Notes under the pieces: generated by a model
Told to the model about the DNA's origin: nothing
Databases searched by the model: none
The model's input: only the letters and a program-made list of their open reading frames with translations
Assembly: GCA_034096865.1 (NCBI GenBank)
Contig: JAWQFJ010005553.1
Coordinates: forward strand, 1-11,478
DNA length: 11,478 nucleotides
From: Theodoxus fluviatilis
Lineage: Eukaryota > Mollusca > Gastropoda > Cycloneritida > Neritidae
Direction of reading: 5' to 3'
Position numbers and translations under genes: made by a program
In this document: positions 1-6,405 of the stretch, one piece after another
Layout: the number at the start of each line of letters is the position of its first letter
Position numbering within the stretch: position 1 is the stretch's first letter

Positions 1-4
1 TATA

Positions 5-8
5 TCTC

Positions 9-48
<40 letters not shown>
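5..48. repeat. (CT)n microsatellite
   Basis: A dinucleotide CT run with one GT interruption near position 16. It is the left partner of the longer CT array at 300-473 and sits at the same place relative to the duplicated body. Confidence 0.95.
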
Positions 49-52
<4 letters not shown>

Positions 53-212
53 TGTTCAAGCAAGCAAAGGGCACGCCTACCCTATCTACTTGCTCAGTAC
101 GACCTTGGCCTTTGCTCTGAGTGTGTGGCGTGATATCGCCGTGCCTGTCTCCACTGCCACGTCTGCACCCGGACTCTCGCCTCAGTCACACAGAGCCGTG
201 CTCTCTAAACGA

Positions 213-262
213 TGAATTGAATTTTACGGCCCTTCAGCTTCTGTAGGCTATGTAAGGCCGTT
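213..262 (-). mobile_element. Retroelement-like 3' end, copy 1
   Basis: Read on the minus strand, ACGGCCTT (261-254) and AAGGGCCGT (234-226) form a hairpin with a loop of about 19 bases. It is followed at once by an A+T tail with a repeated TTCAA unit (225-213). This matches the hairpin-then-short-tandem-tail design of the other 3' ends in the window but lacks an AATAAA. It lies inside the 424-bp duplicated unit. Assigning it to a non-LTR retroelement is inference from architecture. Confidence 0.4.
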
Positions 263-285
263 AATCACAAGAATCTCTAAAACTC

Positions 286-475
<190 letters not shown>

Positions 476-637
476 CTGTTGAAGCAAGCAAAGGGTACGC
501 CTACCCTATCCACTTGCTCAGTACGACCTTGGCCTTGCTCTGAGTGTGAGTGGCGTGATATCGCCGTGCCTGTCTCCACTGCCACGTCTGCACCCGGACT
601 CTCGCCTCAGTCACACAGAGCCGTGCTCTCTAAATGA

Positions 638-687
638 TGGATTGAATTTTACGGCCCTTCAGCTTCTGTAGGCTATGTAAGGCCGTT
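638..687 (-). mobile_element. Retroelement-like 3' end, copy 2
   Basis: Duplicate of the hairpin at 226-261. The stem arms ACGGCCCTT (651-659) and AAGGCCGT (679-686) are unchanged, with the minus-strand A+T tail to the left. One base in the tail differs from the first copy. It is present because of segmental duplication, not a second insertion. Confidence 0.4.
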
Positions 688-710
688 AATCACAAGAATC
701 ACTAAAGCTG

Positions 711-930
711 GTTAGAGTTAAAGCAAGACAAGTCTGGATTCCTCTCGTCATTCTCCATGTATGATGCAAGTCTTTCCAACTCAGTTTGGCGAGAGGAACG
801 CACTTTGAAATCTCTGAAACGGCACTCTCGGGGTTGAAGTCTGCCAGTCACAGGCATGGTAGTGAATGCCAACCATTTGTGTCTGTTCAAATGGGCAGTC
901 GGCCTGTGAATAAAATGAAGTTCAGTTCAG
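711..930 (+). mobile_element. 3'-truncated retroelement-like fragment
   Basis: The stretch ends in GGGCAGTCGGCC (a weak GGC/GCC stem, 893-904), AATAAA at 909-914 and a TTCAGTTCAG tail at 921-930. This is the same order and the same (TTCAG) tail as the fragment ending at 1825. The 5' limit is not defined. No (CT)n array follows this copy. A minus-strand reading of about 60 codons (890-702) is open here and moderately protein-like, but nothing recognisable is encoded on either strand. Confidence 0.45.
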
Positions 931-1582
931 ATGTTTGCCAGCCACCTCTTCAGAGTGAGAAAGAGTAACCCAAGCACGAGGAATACAGCTTCATCATTGA
1001 CTTTAAGATATATCTACTTGCATTTAAATCGTGCAGAAGCAGAACACTGACGCTACCACGTTCAGCACGATGATCCGACTCAGTTCTAAGCAGTGACACC
1101 GCATTTCAAACTCTTCCACCAACCCTTTGCATGGGCAGTTTTCCAGTCACGCCGTCGCTGCAATTGTCCAATGCTCTATTTACGCGAGCTCGCATCTTCA
1201 TAAACATTATCGTACTTACAATACATCGTGCATTGAATTACGTGAAATATACATGGTCACATAACTAGAACTTGTAGAAGAATAACTGCTGTAACTACAG
1301 AAGACTCTTCCTAAGAGTCGTTGTCATAACAACAAAAAATTGCAGAGGCATCGTACATTTCATTCAGCACTCACCTCTACACACGAGCTCCGTTCCCTGA
1401 TGTCGGTAAGTCACGTGTGCGCGGCTCAAAAGAAAGGGGAGAAAAAAATAGCCGACAGCTGTTTGTTATCACTGCTCCCGTCGCCTTTCTCTTATTAATT
1501 TATTTTAATCATTTTTATTTGTACGATATTACACATTAATCGATACCGCCCACCTTCCAGTGGTCCTTTTAAAACCAATAAT

Positions 1583-1583
<1 letters not shown>
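931..1583. other. Unassigned sequence, no gene recognised
   Basis: No convincing ORF or repeat is visible. Small features are a perfect 7-bp hairpin (GACTCTT-cct-AAGAGTC, 1303-1319), an E-box CACGTG near 1413, and two consensus-like splice donors pointing apart: TCG|GTAAGT on the plus strand (GT at 1406) and GAG|GTGAGT on the minus strand (GT at 1374-1373). These could mark first exons of divergent transcripts, but motifs of this length also arise by chance. Confidence 0.5.
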
Positions 1584-1628
<45 letters not shown>

Positions 1629-1699
1629 TCTCTCTCTCTCTTCTCTCTCTCTTTCACTTCCTCTCTCTTTGTCTCTCTCTGTCTCCTTTCTCCCTCTCG
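1584..1699. repeat. (CT)n microsatellite
   Basis: A CT array that degenerates rightward into mixed pyrimidine sequence (CTTTCACTTCC, CTTTGTCT, TCTCCTTTCTCC). It lies immediately 5' of the retroelement 3'-end fragment that terminates at 1825. Confidence 0.93.
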
Positions 1700-1825
1700 G
1701 TGTATTTGTGTTTGAGTCATGTTTACACCTGTAAGACATTATCTATTCACCATGAATGTTTCTCATCAATTTGTGTATGCAATGGGCCGCTGGGCTCAAT
1801 AAACCATTTCAGTTCAGTTCAGTTC
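1700..1825 (+). mobile_element. Short retroelement 3'-end fragment
   Basis: About 125 bp between two CT arrays. It ends with a GGGCC...GGGCTC hairpin-like segment (1784-1797), AATAAA at 1798-1803, and a (TTCAG)n tail at 1808-1825 that runs into the next (CT)n array. The layout is that of a 5'-truncated non-LTR retroelement or SINE insertion: conserved 3' hairpin, polyadenylation-type hexamer, short tandem tail. No coding capacity is left. Confidence 0.6.
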
Positions 1826-1838
1826 TCTCTCTCTCTCC

Positions 1839-1892
<54 letters not shown>

Positions 1893-1911
1893 CTCTCTAT
1901 TTGTCTCTCTT

Positions 1912-1971
<60 letters not shown>
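1825..1971. repeat. (CT)n microsatellite
   Basis: About 147 bases of CT with CCTCCT and TTTGT interruptions. It joins the TTCAG tail on its left to the 5' end of the ORF-bearing element on its right without spacer. Confidence 0.95.
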
Positions 1972-1974
<3 letters not shown>

Positions 1975-2060
1975 GGCTCAGCGGCTAGCCCTCGCGCCGG
2001 TAAGACGTGTTTCCGTCAGCTCTGGTCTGCTCGAGCGTTTCTCCGTAACAGAAAGACACC

Positions 2061-2923
2061 ATGCCAGTCGCTGGACTACCAGCTGCCCTGGAGACTCTGC
2101 TAACTTCTCTGCTTACGACTGAGGCGCTTACTTCATGGAAGGTGGACGGGGAAGGCGGAAACACTGTAGTTGTCCTACGATTCATGCATAGTGATGATCG
2201 GCCATTGTTAACAAGCACCACGGGCGGTTTCTGGAGAAGGAAAACACCTGCTCAGCGGCGACGAGACCAACAGCGGGCAGAAAATCACAGAAGAAAGGGT
2301 GAGCAGAGGCAGAATGACCATTTTCAACCTTAAATTCCGCTGATATTGACGTCGCGAATTCTTCCGTTGTCGCTCCTGATGTTGCACGAGATTCCCGTGC
2401 CAGTGCACGACCAAGCTATGATGCTACGAAAGCCTTGACCTTTGACCCCACAAGTTGCAGGAGTGACAAGGTAGCAGAAGCCCCATGCTCCATCCCAGAT
2501 GCTCCCGCTCAAGCTTCGTTTGTCCCTCATGTGAGCACAGAGACTATCGAGACTGCCAGTGCTTCACCAATTTCATCCAACAGGGAGGCTACCCTGGAAG
2601 ATTTTGAAAACTTCAGAGTTGATTTCGGAAAGAAGTTTGAGGAGATGATGAAAAACTGCTTTGACAGCTGCAAAGGAGAAAGCGGTGCTCCGACGAGCGA
2701 AAAAGAGTCTGGCGGTGCCGAAAAAGGAACAGATCGCTCCCTCCAGTCGTCATCTGCTGATCACATGGAGGATCGTGAACCAGTAGGCCTACAAAATACT
2801 TTCTACAGCCATCATCAACAGAAACCCGAAGAATCTACGGTCATCCCACATCAGCTGTTCCCCAGAGAACAAGGCAGGCCACCGCCGCGACAGCTGCTCT
2901 CACAAAAAGCACGGGAAAAGTGA
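2061..2923 (+). pseudogene. ORF1-like protein of retroelement copy 1, frameshifted
   Basis: The first part (2061-2333, 90 codons) starts MPVAGLP. It carries an N-terminal leucine-rich helix, a VVVLRF strand-like segment and a basic FWRRKTPAQRRRDQQRAE motif (about residues 55-72), then hits TAA. A second open part in another frame (from about 2318, stop at 2921-2923) continues the homology. It contains ALTFDPTS around 2432-2455 and an acidic/basic helical region around 2600-2660. Copy 2 shows the same two blocks in the same order, so they are one ancient ORF of about 290 codons broken by an indel near 2300-2330. The basic WRRKxPAQ motif could bind nucleic acid (inference). No retroviral gag zinc knuckle is visible. 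Family name not known to me. Confidence 0.6.
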
Positions 2924-3073
2924 CTTCCATTGATGTATACAACACAGTGACTGACTGTTTTCCGTGCATTTCGTTCAAACCAATGCTGGATGCCAGTTTT
3001 GATGAACTCTTTCTTCGTGTTTCTTCGCGTTTTGCATTTAAAATCATGTGTAATGGGCCGGCGGCCTTCACAC

Positions 3074-3079
3074 AATAAA
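3074..3079 (+). terminator. AATAAA polyadenylation-type signal
   Basis: AATAAA lies eight bases after the GGCC hairpin at 3056-3066 and about ten bases before the CT array. It is the probable 3' processing signal of retroelement copy 1. The four plus-strand tails in this window carry the hexamer in this position. Confidence 0.5.
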
Positions 3080-3085
3080 TTTGTT

Positions 3086-3089
<4 letters not shown>

Positions 3090-3153
<64 letters not shown>
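3090..3153. repeat. (CT)n microsatellite
   Basis: An uninterrupted CT run of about 64 bases separating the 3' tail of retroelement copy 1 from the 5' leader of copy 2. Its purity contrasts with the interrupted arrays at 1584-1699 and 1825-1971. Confidence 0.97.
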
Positions 3154-3155
<2 letters not shown>

Positions 3156-4134
3156 CCACAGGTGGCGACTAGTGTAGAGCACGCGTTCACTTCGGCTCTA
3201 CTTATTTTACTCCCTGTGAGTGAAATAAAATCAGCACTATGCCAGTTGCTGGTCTTCCAACAGCTGTTGAGATACTGCTGACCTCCCTGCTTGCCTCGGA
3301 TGAGCTGTCCTCGAGGAAAGTGGCAGGGGAGTTGGGCAGTATCCTGGTTGTGCTACGATTCAAGCCAAGCGGCGGGCAGCCATTGCCCAAAAACGATACC
3401 CGCCGAGGATACTGGAGAAGAAAGCCTCCAGCACAGCTCCGACGTGACCAGCTACGTGCACAGAGACACCAGGGCTTGGGTGAGCAGAAAAAGCGTCAAA
3501 GCTGTCTTGAAAATAACTTTGAAAATGTCGCGAATATTGAATTCGACAGTGTTGATGTTACTGCACGTGCTTCACGGGCCTCTACGTCATCCGTCCCTTG
3601 CGCTTCAAAAGCCTTGCTTGACCTTTGACACGGCAAGCAATGCTGTGGACTCTGTAGCAGAAGAAACAAGTGAGCCCGAAATCATTGTCACCGATGATAC
3701 TGCAAGGGATCAGCCGTCAAGGGAGAAACCGGAGTGGTTGAGGGACTTCACAGCAGAACTGGAGGCAGCTACTGAAGCATACTTGAGCAGGTTACAGGAC
3801 GATCTACAGAGACGGACAAAATCCGACGAGGACGAGAGAGGTAGTGCTGTGACCTGTGCTTTGGATCCATCTGCCCACATCGATGAACATGGGCATGTCA
3901 ATGAAAACACATCCCGCAAGTCATCACCAACTGAAGATCCCACCAATAATCGATCTCATCCCAATCGTCTGACACTTGATTGCTCAACTGTACCACAGCC
4001 ACAGCCTCCATCTACAAGAAATTCCAAGCAGGTCAACCGACAGCCGACAGCTGACGGACACAACAGACGCAACGACTTCTCAGGCGGCACGGGCGGCACG
4101 GGCTGCATGAGGAAAACGCGAGGGAGGCCATGTA

Positions 4135-4883
4135 GCGGCCAAAACAGTAACCTGGCCAAAACAGTAACCGGAAGTCATCGCAGAGTTATCTGCGAGGGAC
4201 GTGCTGAGAATTCGACTCTAAAAAGAGACGGCAGCCGCCACTCCGCCTGACTGACTTGGCACGCCCGGGGAGTTATGCTAAGATCCGGCCGCGTAAATAT
4301 ATCTGCGTTTTGTGACAAACGTCTTTCTCGGCGGTACTGTACTCCATGCACCTTAACGGTGCGCGTGATTCGGGTGTAATCTTAAGCTAAACGACGTTTA
4401 TTGGCGCTGCTGAAATGGTCGAAGTCGGAAACATTCGGAACGTCGTTTAGCTTAAGATTACACCCGAATCACGCGCACCGTTAAGGTGCATGGAGTGCAG
4501 TACCGCCGAGCAAGACGTTTGTCACAAGACGCACATATATTTACGCGGCCGGATCTTAGCATAACTCCCCGGGCGTGCCAAGTCAGTCAACGGTCGCGTT
4601 TTATAAAACCAGACTACAAACAGACTACAGGGAGGTGACTCCCATATTATTTCCGGCAGGGGAGACGGCTTTACACGGGGAAAAACTTTTTTGAACGCTA
4701 CATCATGTGTTAAACTACACAAATGCACCAAAACCTCGTAAAGCAACTAATGCGTCGTTTGTCGGAATATATTCCATGCGAAGAACAGGTGCAGGAGCGG
4801 TAAATTGCATAAAGCACGTCCCTCGCAGATAACTCTGCGATGACTTCCGGTTACTGTTTTGGCCAGGTTACTGTTTTGGCCGC
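4135..4883. mobile_element. Non-autonomous DNA transposon with perfect 71-bp TIRs
   Basis: The left end (4135-4205) and the reverse complement of the right end (4813-4883) agree at all 71 positions. Each TIR contains a 17-bp-period direct repeat of GGCCAAAACAGTAACC (4137-4152 and 4154-4169 on the left). A TA flanks each end (4133-4134, 4884-4885), which fits a TA target-site duplication as in Tc1/mariner-type elements. The match extends two more bases (TGTA...TACA), so the exact boundary has about 2 bp of doubt. The 749-bp interior has no transposase. It interrupts retroelement copy 2 and so inserted later. Identical TIRs argue for recent mobility. Confidence 0.8.
4248..4589. repeat. Near-perfect foldback inverted repeat, 151-bp arms
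   Basis: The left arm 4248-4398 and right arm 4439-4589 are reverse complements with four mismatches by eye, about 97%, around a 40-base loop (4399-4438). The ends are TGACTGACTTGGCACG and its complement. All four differences cluster around 4304-4346 and its partner; the outer 54 and inner 50 or so bases are identical. It lies wholly inside the transposon at 4135-4883. It is either a nested foldback MITE or an internal part of the host transposon. No target duplication is obvious. A transcript would form a long hairpin. Confidence 0.9.
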
Positions 4884-4887
4884 TACA

Positions 4888-5081
4888 GGTCAGCAGCGAA
4901 GCAAGACCAACGGTAGCAGAATGCGCGGATGTTGCGGGAAAAGCAAGCACACTGTTGTAAATTGACAATGTCACTTTTTCCCCTCTTCGGTCACGTTGTA
5001 ACTTGCAAGACTGGGCATCAGTCTTGAACCCAGTCAGTGCATATCTGTTTATGTTCTCTTGTTTACTTTTTTACTTTTTTG
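4888..5081 (+). other. 3' coding end and UTR of retroelement copy 2
   Basis: After the transposon the sequence returns to retroelement copy 2. There are 26 more codons, basic and cysteine-containing (MRGCCGKSKH), to TGA at 4963-4965. An AT-rich 3' UTR of about 115 bp leads to the hairpin at 5086. The clean return to the same frame is strong evidence that 4135-4883 is a discrete insertion. Confidence 0.6.
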
Positions 5082-5085
5082 TATT

Positions 5086-5166
5086 GGGCCGAGAGGCCCT
5101 AAAAGAAATATGTTTCCGTTGTGACAGGCCGGAACGGCCTAACAAATAAACAAGTTCGTTCGTTCA

Positions 5167-5173
<7 letters not shown>
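5086..5173 (+). other. Double GGCC hairpin, AATAAA and (GTTC)n tail
   Basis: GGGCC-gaga-GGCCC and AGGCC-ggaac-GGCCT are two consecutive perfect 5-bp stems. AATAAA at 5145-5150 and a GTTC-based tail with one ATTC variant follow, passing into a CT array. This is likely the 3' recognition structure of the element: many non-LTR reverse transcriptases recognise 3' hairpins, and some lineages end in short tandem repeats instead of poly(A). Confidence 0.55.

Positions 5174-5200
<27 letters not shown>
5172..5200. repeat. (CT)n microsatellite
   Basis: A short CT run directly after the GTTC tail of retroelement copy 2. It repeats the tail-to-CT junction seen at 1825 and 3090. Confidence 0.9.
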
Positions 5201-5202
<2 letters not shown>

Positions 5203-5218
5203 CTTCCTGTCACGTGCG

Positions 5219-5219
5219 T

Positions 5220-5271
<52 letters not shown>

Positions 5272-5295
5272 ACAAACACACACACACATGCACAA

Positions 5296-5328
<33 letters not shown>

Positions 5329-5332
5329 ACAC
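5219..5332. repeat. (CA)n microsatellite with CG tract
   Basis: A long CA array with variant blocks (TTACAAACAC, CATGCACAAAC, CGCGCGC). Alternating purine-pyrimidine runs of this kind, particularly with CGCGCG, are classic Z-DNA formers. The variant order TACAAACAC...CATGCACAAACAC recurs in the second CA array, showing that one array was partly duplicated from the other. Confidence 0.95.
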
Positions 5333-5359
5333 TGCACTTTCTAACCCCTTTCTTAAGTA

Positions 5360-5394
5360 GACGCCACAAACAATACCGGAAGTAAGATGGCGTC
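5360..5394. promoter_or_regulatory. ETS/YY1-like island between CA arrays
   Basis: Unique sequence between the two CA arrays contains CCGGAAGT (5376-5383), an ETS-type site, then AAGATGGCG (5384-5392), a YY1-like motif. Both are flanked by a 7-bp inverted repeat, GACGCCA (5360-5366) and TGGCGTC (5388-5394). In animals this pairing is typical of TATA-less housekeeping promoters. The ATG at 5387 opens only into CA-repeat-encoded Thr-His, so it is not supported as a gene start. Confidence 0.3.
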
Positions 5395-5398
5395 CATA

Positions 5399-5565
5399 CA
5401 AACACACACACATACATACACACACACACACACACGCACACACACACACACACACACACGCGCACACACATACAAACACACACATGCACAAACACACACA
5501 CTCACATGTACACACACACACACACGTATGCACACTCACGCGCGCGCGCATGCACACATCCACGC
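5399..5565. repeat. (CA)n microsatellite, second array
   Basis: A CA array with CATACATAC, GCGC and CATGTAC variants and a CGCGCGCGC run near 5539-5547. It contains a partial duplicate of the variant block seen around 5268-5310. Open frames across it give only Thr-His or Cys-Val repeats. Confidence 0.95.
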
Positions 5566-5850
5566 ACACAAGACCAGCCGCGTTTCGAACCCGAGCCTAC
5601 AATCTCACAGAGGAGAGCAACAACCGTGGAAGCACTGGGGGAGTCAGAGGGGGCGTGGCAAATCGTGACCTTCATTTCAAGCACACACTCCAGTCCTCAA
5701 CGAGGCGTATCCTGTATCTCGACTGTGCCCTCTCTTTGGGGTCGTCATCATATACCTGTGCAGGCGCCCGTTCGGGTCGATGGTTGCCCGAATTCTGACT
5801 AGGGCACCCCAAAGACTATTCTTACAAAGACCGGTCATAACGAGCTTTTG
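5566..5850. other. Unassigned sequence with small inverted repeats
   Basis: No gene is recognised. GTGCCCT (5725-5731) is complementary to AGGGCAC (5801-5807), and CTTTGGGG (5734-5741) to CCCCAAAG (5807-5814). An inner hairpin, TTCGGG-n10-CCCGAA, lies at 5771-5792. Such nested complementarity over about 90 bp suggests a small structured repeat or MITE remnant. A minus-strand GGTTCGAAAC near 5590 resembles a tRNA T-arm/B box, but no A box or cloverleaf accompanies it. Confidence 0.4.
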
Positions 5851-5851
5851 C

Positions 5852-5942
5852 TATATAAAGTTTCAAGACGCTCGGAAACGCAGCGCACCAAGCGGAAGGT
5901 TGCGGGTGAATCAAGGGAAGTAATCACACCGCTTAGCGACAG
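5852..5942 (+). promoter_or_regulatory. TATA box and possible noncoding first exon
   Basis: TATATAAAG at 5852-5860 is a good TATA box. Transcription would start near 5880-5890. About 55 bases downstream is GACAG|GTAAAT (GT at 5943-5944), an acceptable 5' splice site, so 5885-5942 could be an untranslated first exon. No ATG lies in that interval. The downstream partner exon is unknown; the candidate coding exon at 6406 has its own upstream elements and no obvious acceptor. Motif-level evidence only. Confidence 0.3.
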
Positions 5943-5944
5943 GT

Positions 5945-6340
5945 AAATATTGCTTGTTTATCGACGCATTTCTGATGCGTTCCGATCATGTTTGTGAATA
6001 AATTTACAGTGTAATGTGTAATAAATGATTTGCTGCAATAGTGGGGGTGTTTTGGATTTGTTTTTTGTAGCAGGCGTTGTGAAATCGAACGCGCACATAG
6101 GCCTATTAAATCTACATGGTGTTGATGGAACGATCTAATTTTCATTATTATCGAACATATACACCCCTGTGGAATATCTTTAGGAAATGCAAAGCAATAC
6201 ATACCGGTCAAGAAGGTGAATTGCGGCCAGAAAGTCATTCGATGAAGTGAATTCAGTTGCCGCATGAGAGAAGCGTCGCCCTGCGTCGACCCAAAGATTA
6301 TAGTATAGTCTTTGGTCGACCTGTGACCTGCATTTCGAAG
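5945..6340. other. AT-rich unassigned stretch
   Basis: No gene is recognised. AATAAA-type hexamers occur at about 5998 and 6021. A long minus-strand open frame across it (about 177 codons from 6466) has no recognisable motif and overlaps a better plus-strand exon candidate. A 36-bp imperfect palindrome, GTCGACCCAAAGATTA and its complement, lies at 6285-6320. Confidence 0.5.
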
Positions 6341-6351
6341 AAAGCTGCCTG

Positions 6352-6385
6352 CTGATTGGAGGATTCTATTCAGGGAACCAATCAG
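6352..6385. promoter_or_regulatory. Paired inverted CCAAT boxes
   Basis: CTGATTGG (6352-6359) and CCAATCAG (6378-6385) are perfect reverse complements 18 bases apart. Both match the extended NF-Y site, CCAATCAG. They sit 21 bases upstream of the ATGGCGG at 6406. Multiple spaced CCAAT boxes close to a start are typical of TATA-less promoters of cell-cycle and housekeeping genes. The downstream spacing is short, so transcription might start only just before the ATG. Confidence 0.4.
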
Positions 6386-6405
6386 ATGACTGCTTTCGTG
6401 TAGAT

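Larger units (their letters stand above)
1972..3089 (+). mobile_element. ORF-bearing retroelement, copy 1
   Basis: An element of about 1.1 kb bounded by CT arrays. A 5' leader of about 90 bp precedes a start codon at 2061. The coding part runs with one frameshift to a stop at 2921-2923. A 3' UTR of about 130 bp follows, then a GGCC-ggc-GGCC hairpin (3056-3066), AATAAA at 3074-3079 and a short TTGTTCAAG tail. Copy 2 (3154-5173) has the same order of parts and a homologous ORF. No reverse transcriptase, endonuclease or transposase is encoded, so the element would need enzymes from elsewhere. The structure resembles an ORF1-only retroposon; the clade is not identified. Confidence 0.65.
3239..4965 (+). 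pseudogene. ORF1-like protein of retroelement copy 2, frameshifted and interrupted
   Basis: The start MPVAGLPTAVEILLTSLL aligns with copy 1, as do the VVLRF segment and the basic GYWRRKPPAQLRRDQLRAQ motif. The first frame ends at 3626-3628. Comparison with copy 1 shows why: CTTG is duplicated (3613-3616 and 3617-3620), a 4-bp insertion that shifts the frame just before the conserved LTFD block. The second frame is then open through a charged helical region (about 3724-3835), a Ser/Thr/Asn-rich hydrophilic stretch and a Gly-rich, basic segment, and enters the DNA transposon at 4135. Past the transposon the frame resumes for 26 codons to TGA at 4963-4965. Discounting both lesions, the ancestral protein was about 323 residues. 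No enzyme domain is seen. Confidence 0.6.
3154..5173 (+). mobile_element. ORF-bearing retroelement, copy 2 (interrupted)
   Basis: The second member of the family that starts at 1972, in the same orientation and separated from it only by a CT array. A leader of about 85 bp precedes the start codon at 3239. The ORF is split by a DNA transposon at 4135-4883 and resumes afterwards to a stop at 4963-4965. The 3' UTR has two hairpins: GGGCC-gaga-GGCCC (5086-5099) and AGGCC-ggaac-GGCCT (5126-5140). AATAAA follows at 5145-5150 and a (GTTC)n tail at 5154-5173. Without the transposon the element is about 1.27 kb, close to copy 1. The tail differs from copy 1, so the two copies belong to different subfamilies and are not a simple segmental duplicate. 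Confidence 0.65.

Noticed and set aside
1700..2122. Plus-strand frame rich in Ser-Leu between two CT arrays
   Set aside because: Most of its length is microsatellite, and the ends fall in a retroelement tail and another element's leader.
5580..5605. tRNA-like B box GGTTCGAAAC on the minus strand
   Set aside because: No A box at the expected distance and no cloverleaf arms could be drawn, so neither a tRNA nor a tRNA-derived SINE is supported.
5139..5684. Cys-Val and Thr-His repeat frames over the CA arrays
   Set aside because: Products of dinucleotide repeats; the apparent ATGGCG start at 5387 reads directly into Thr-His repeats.
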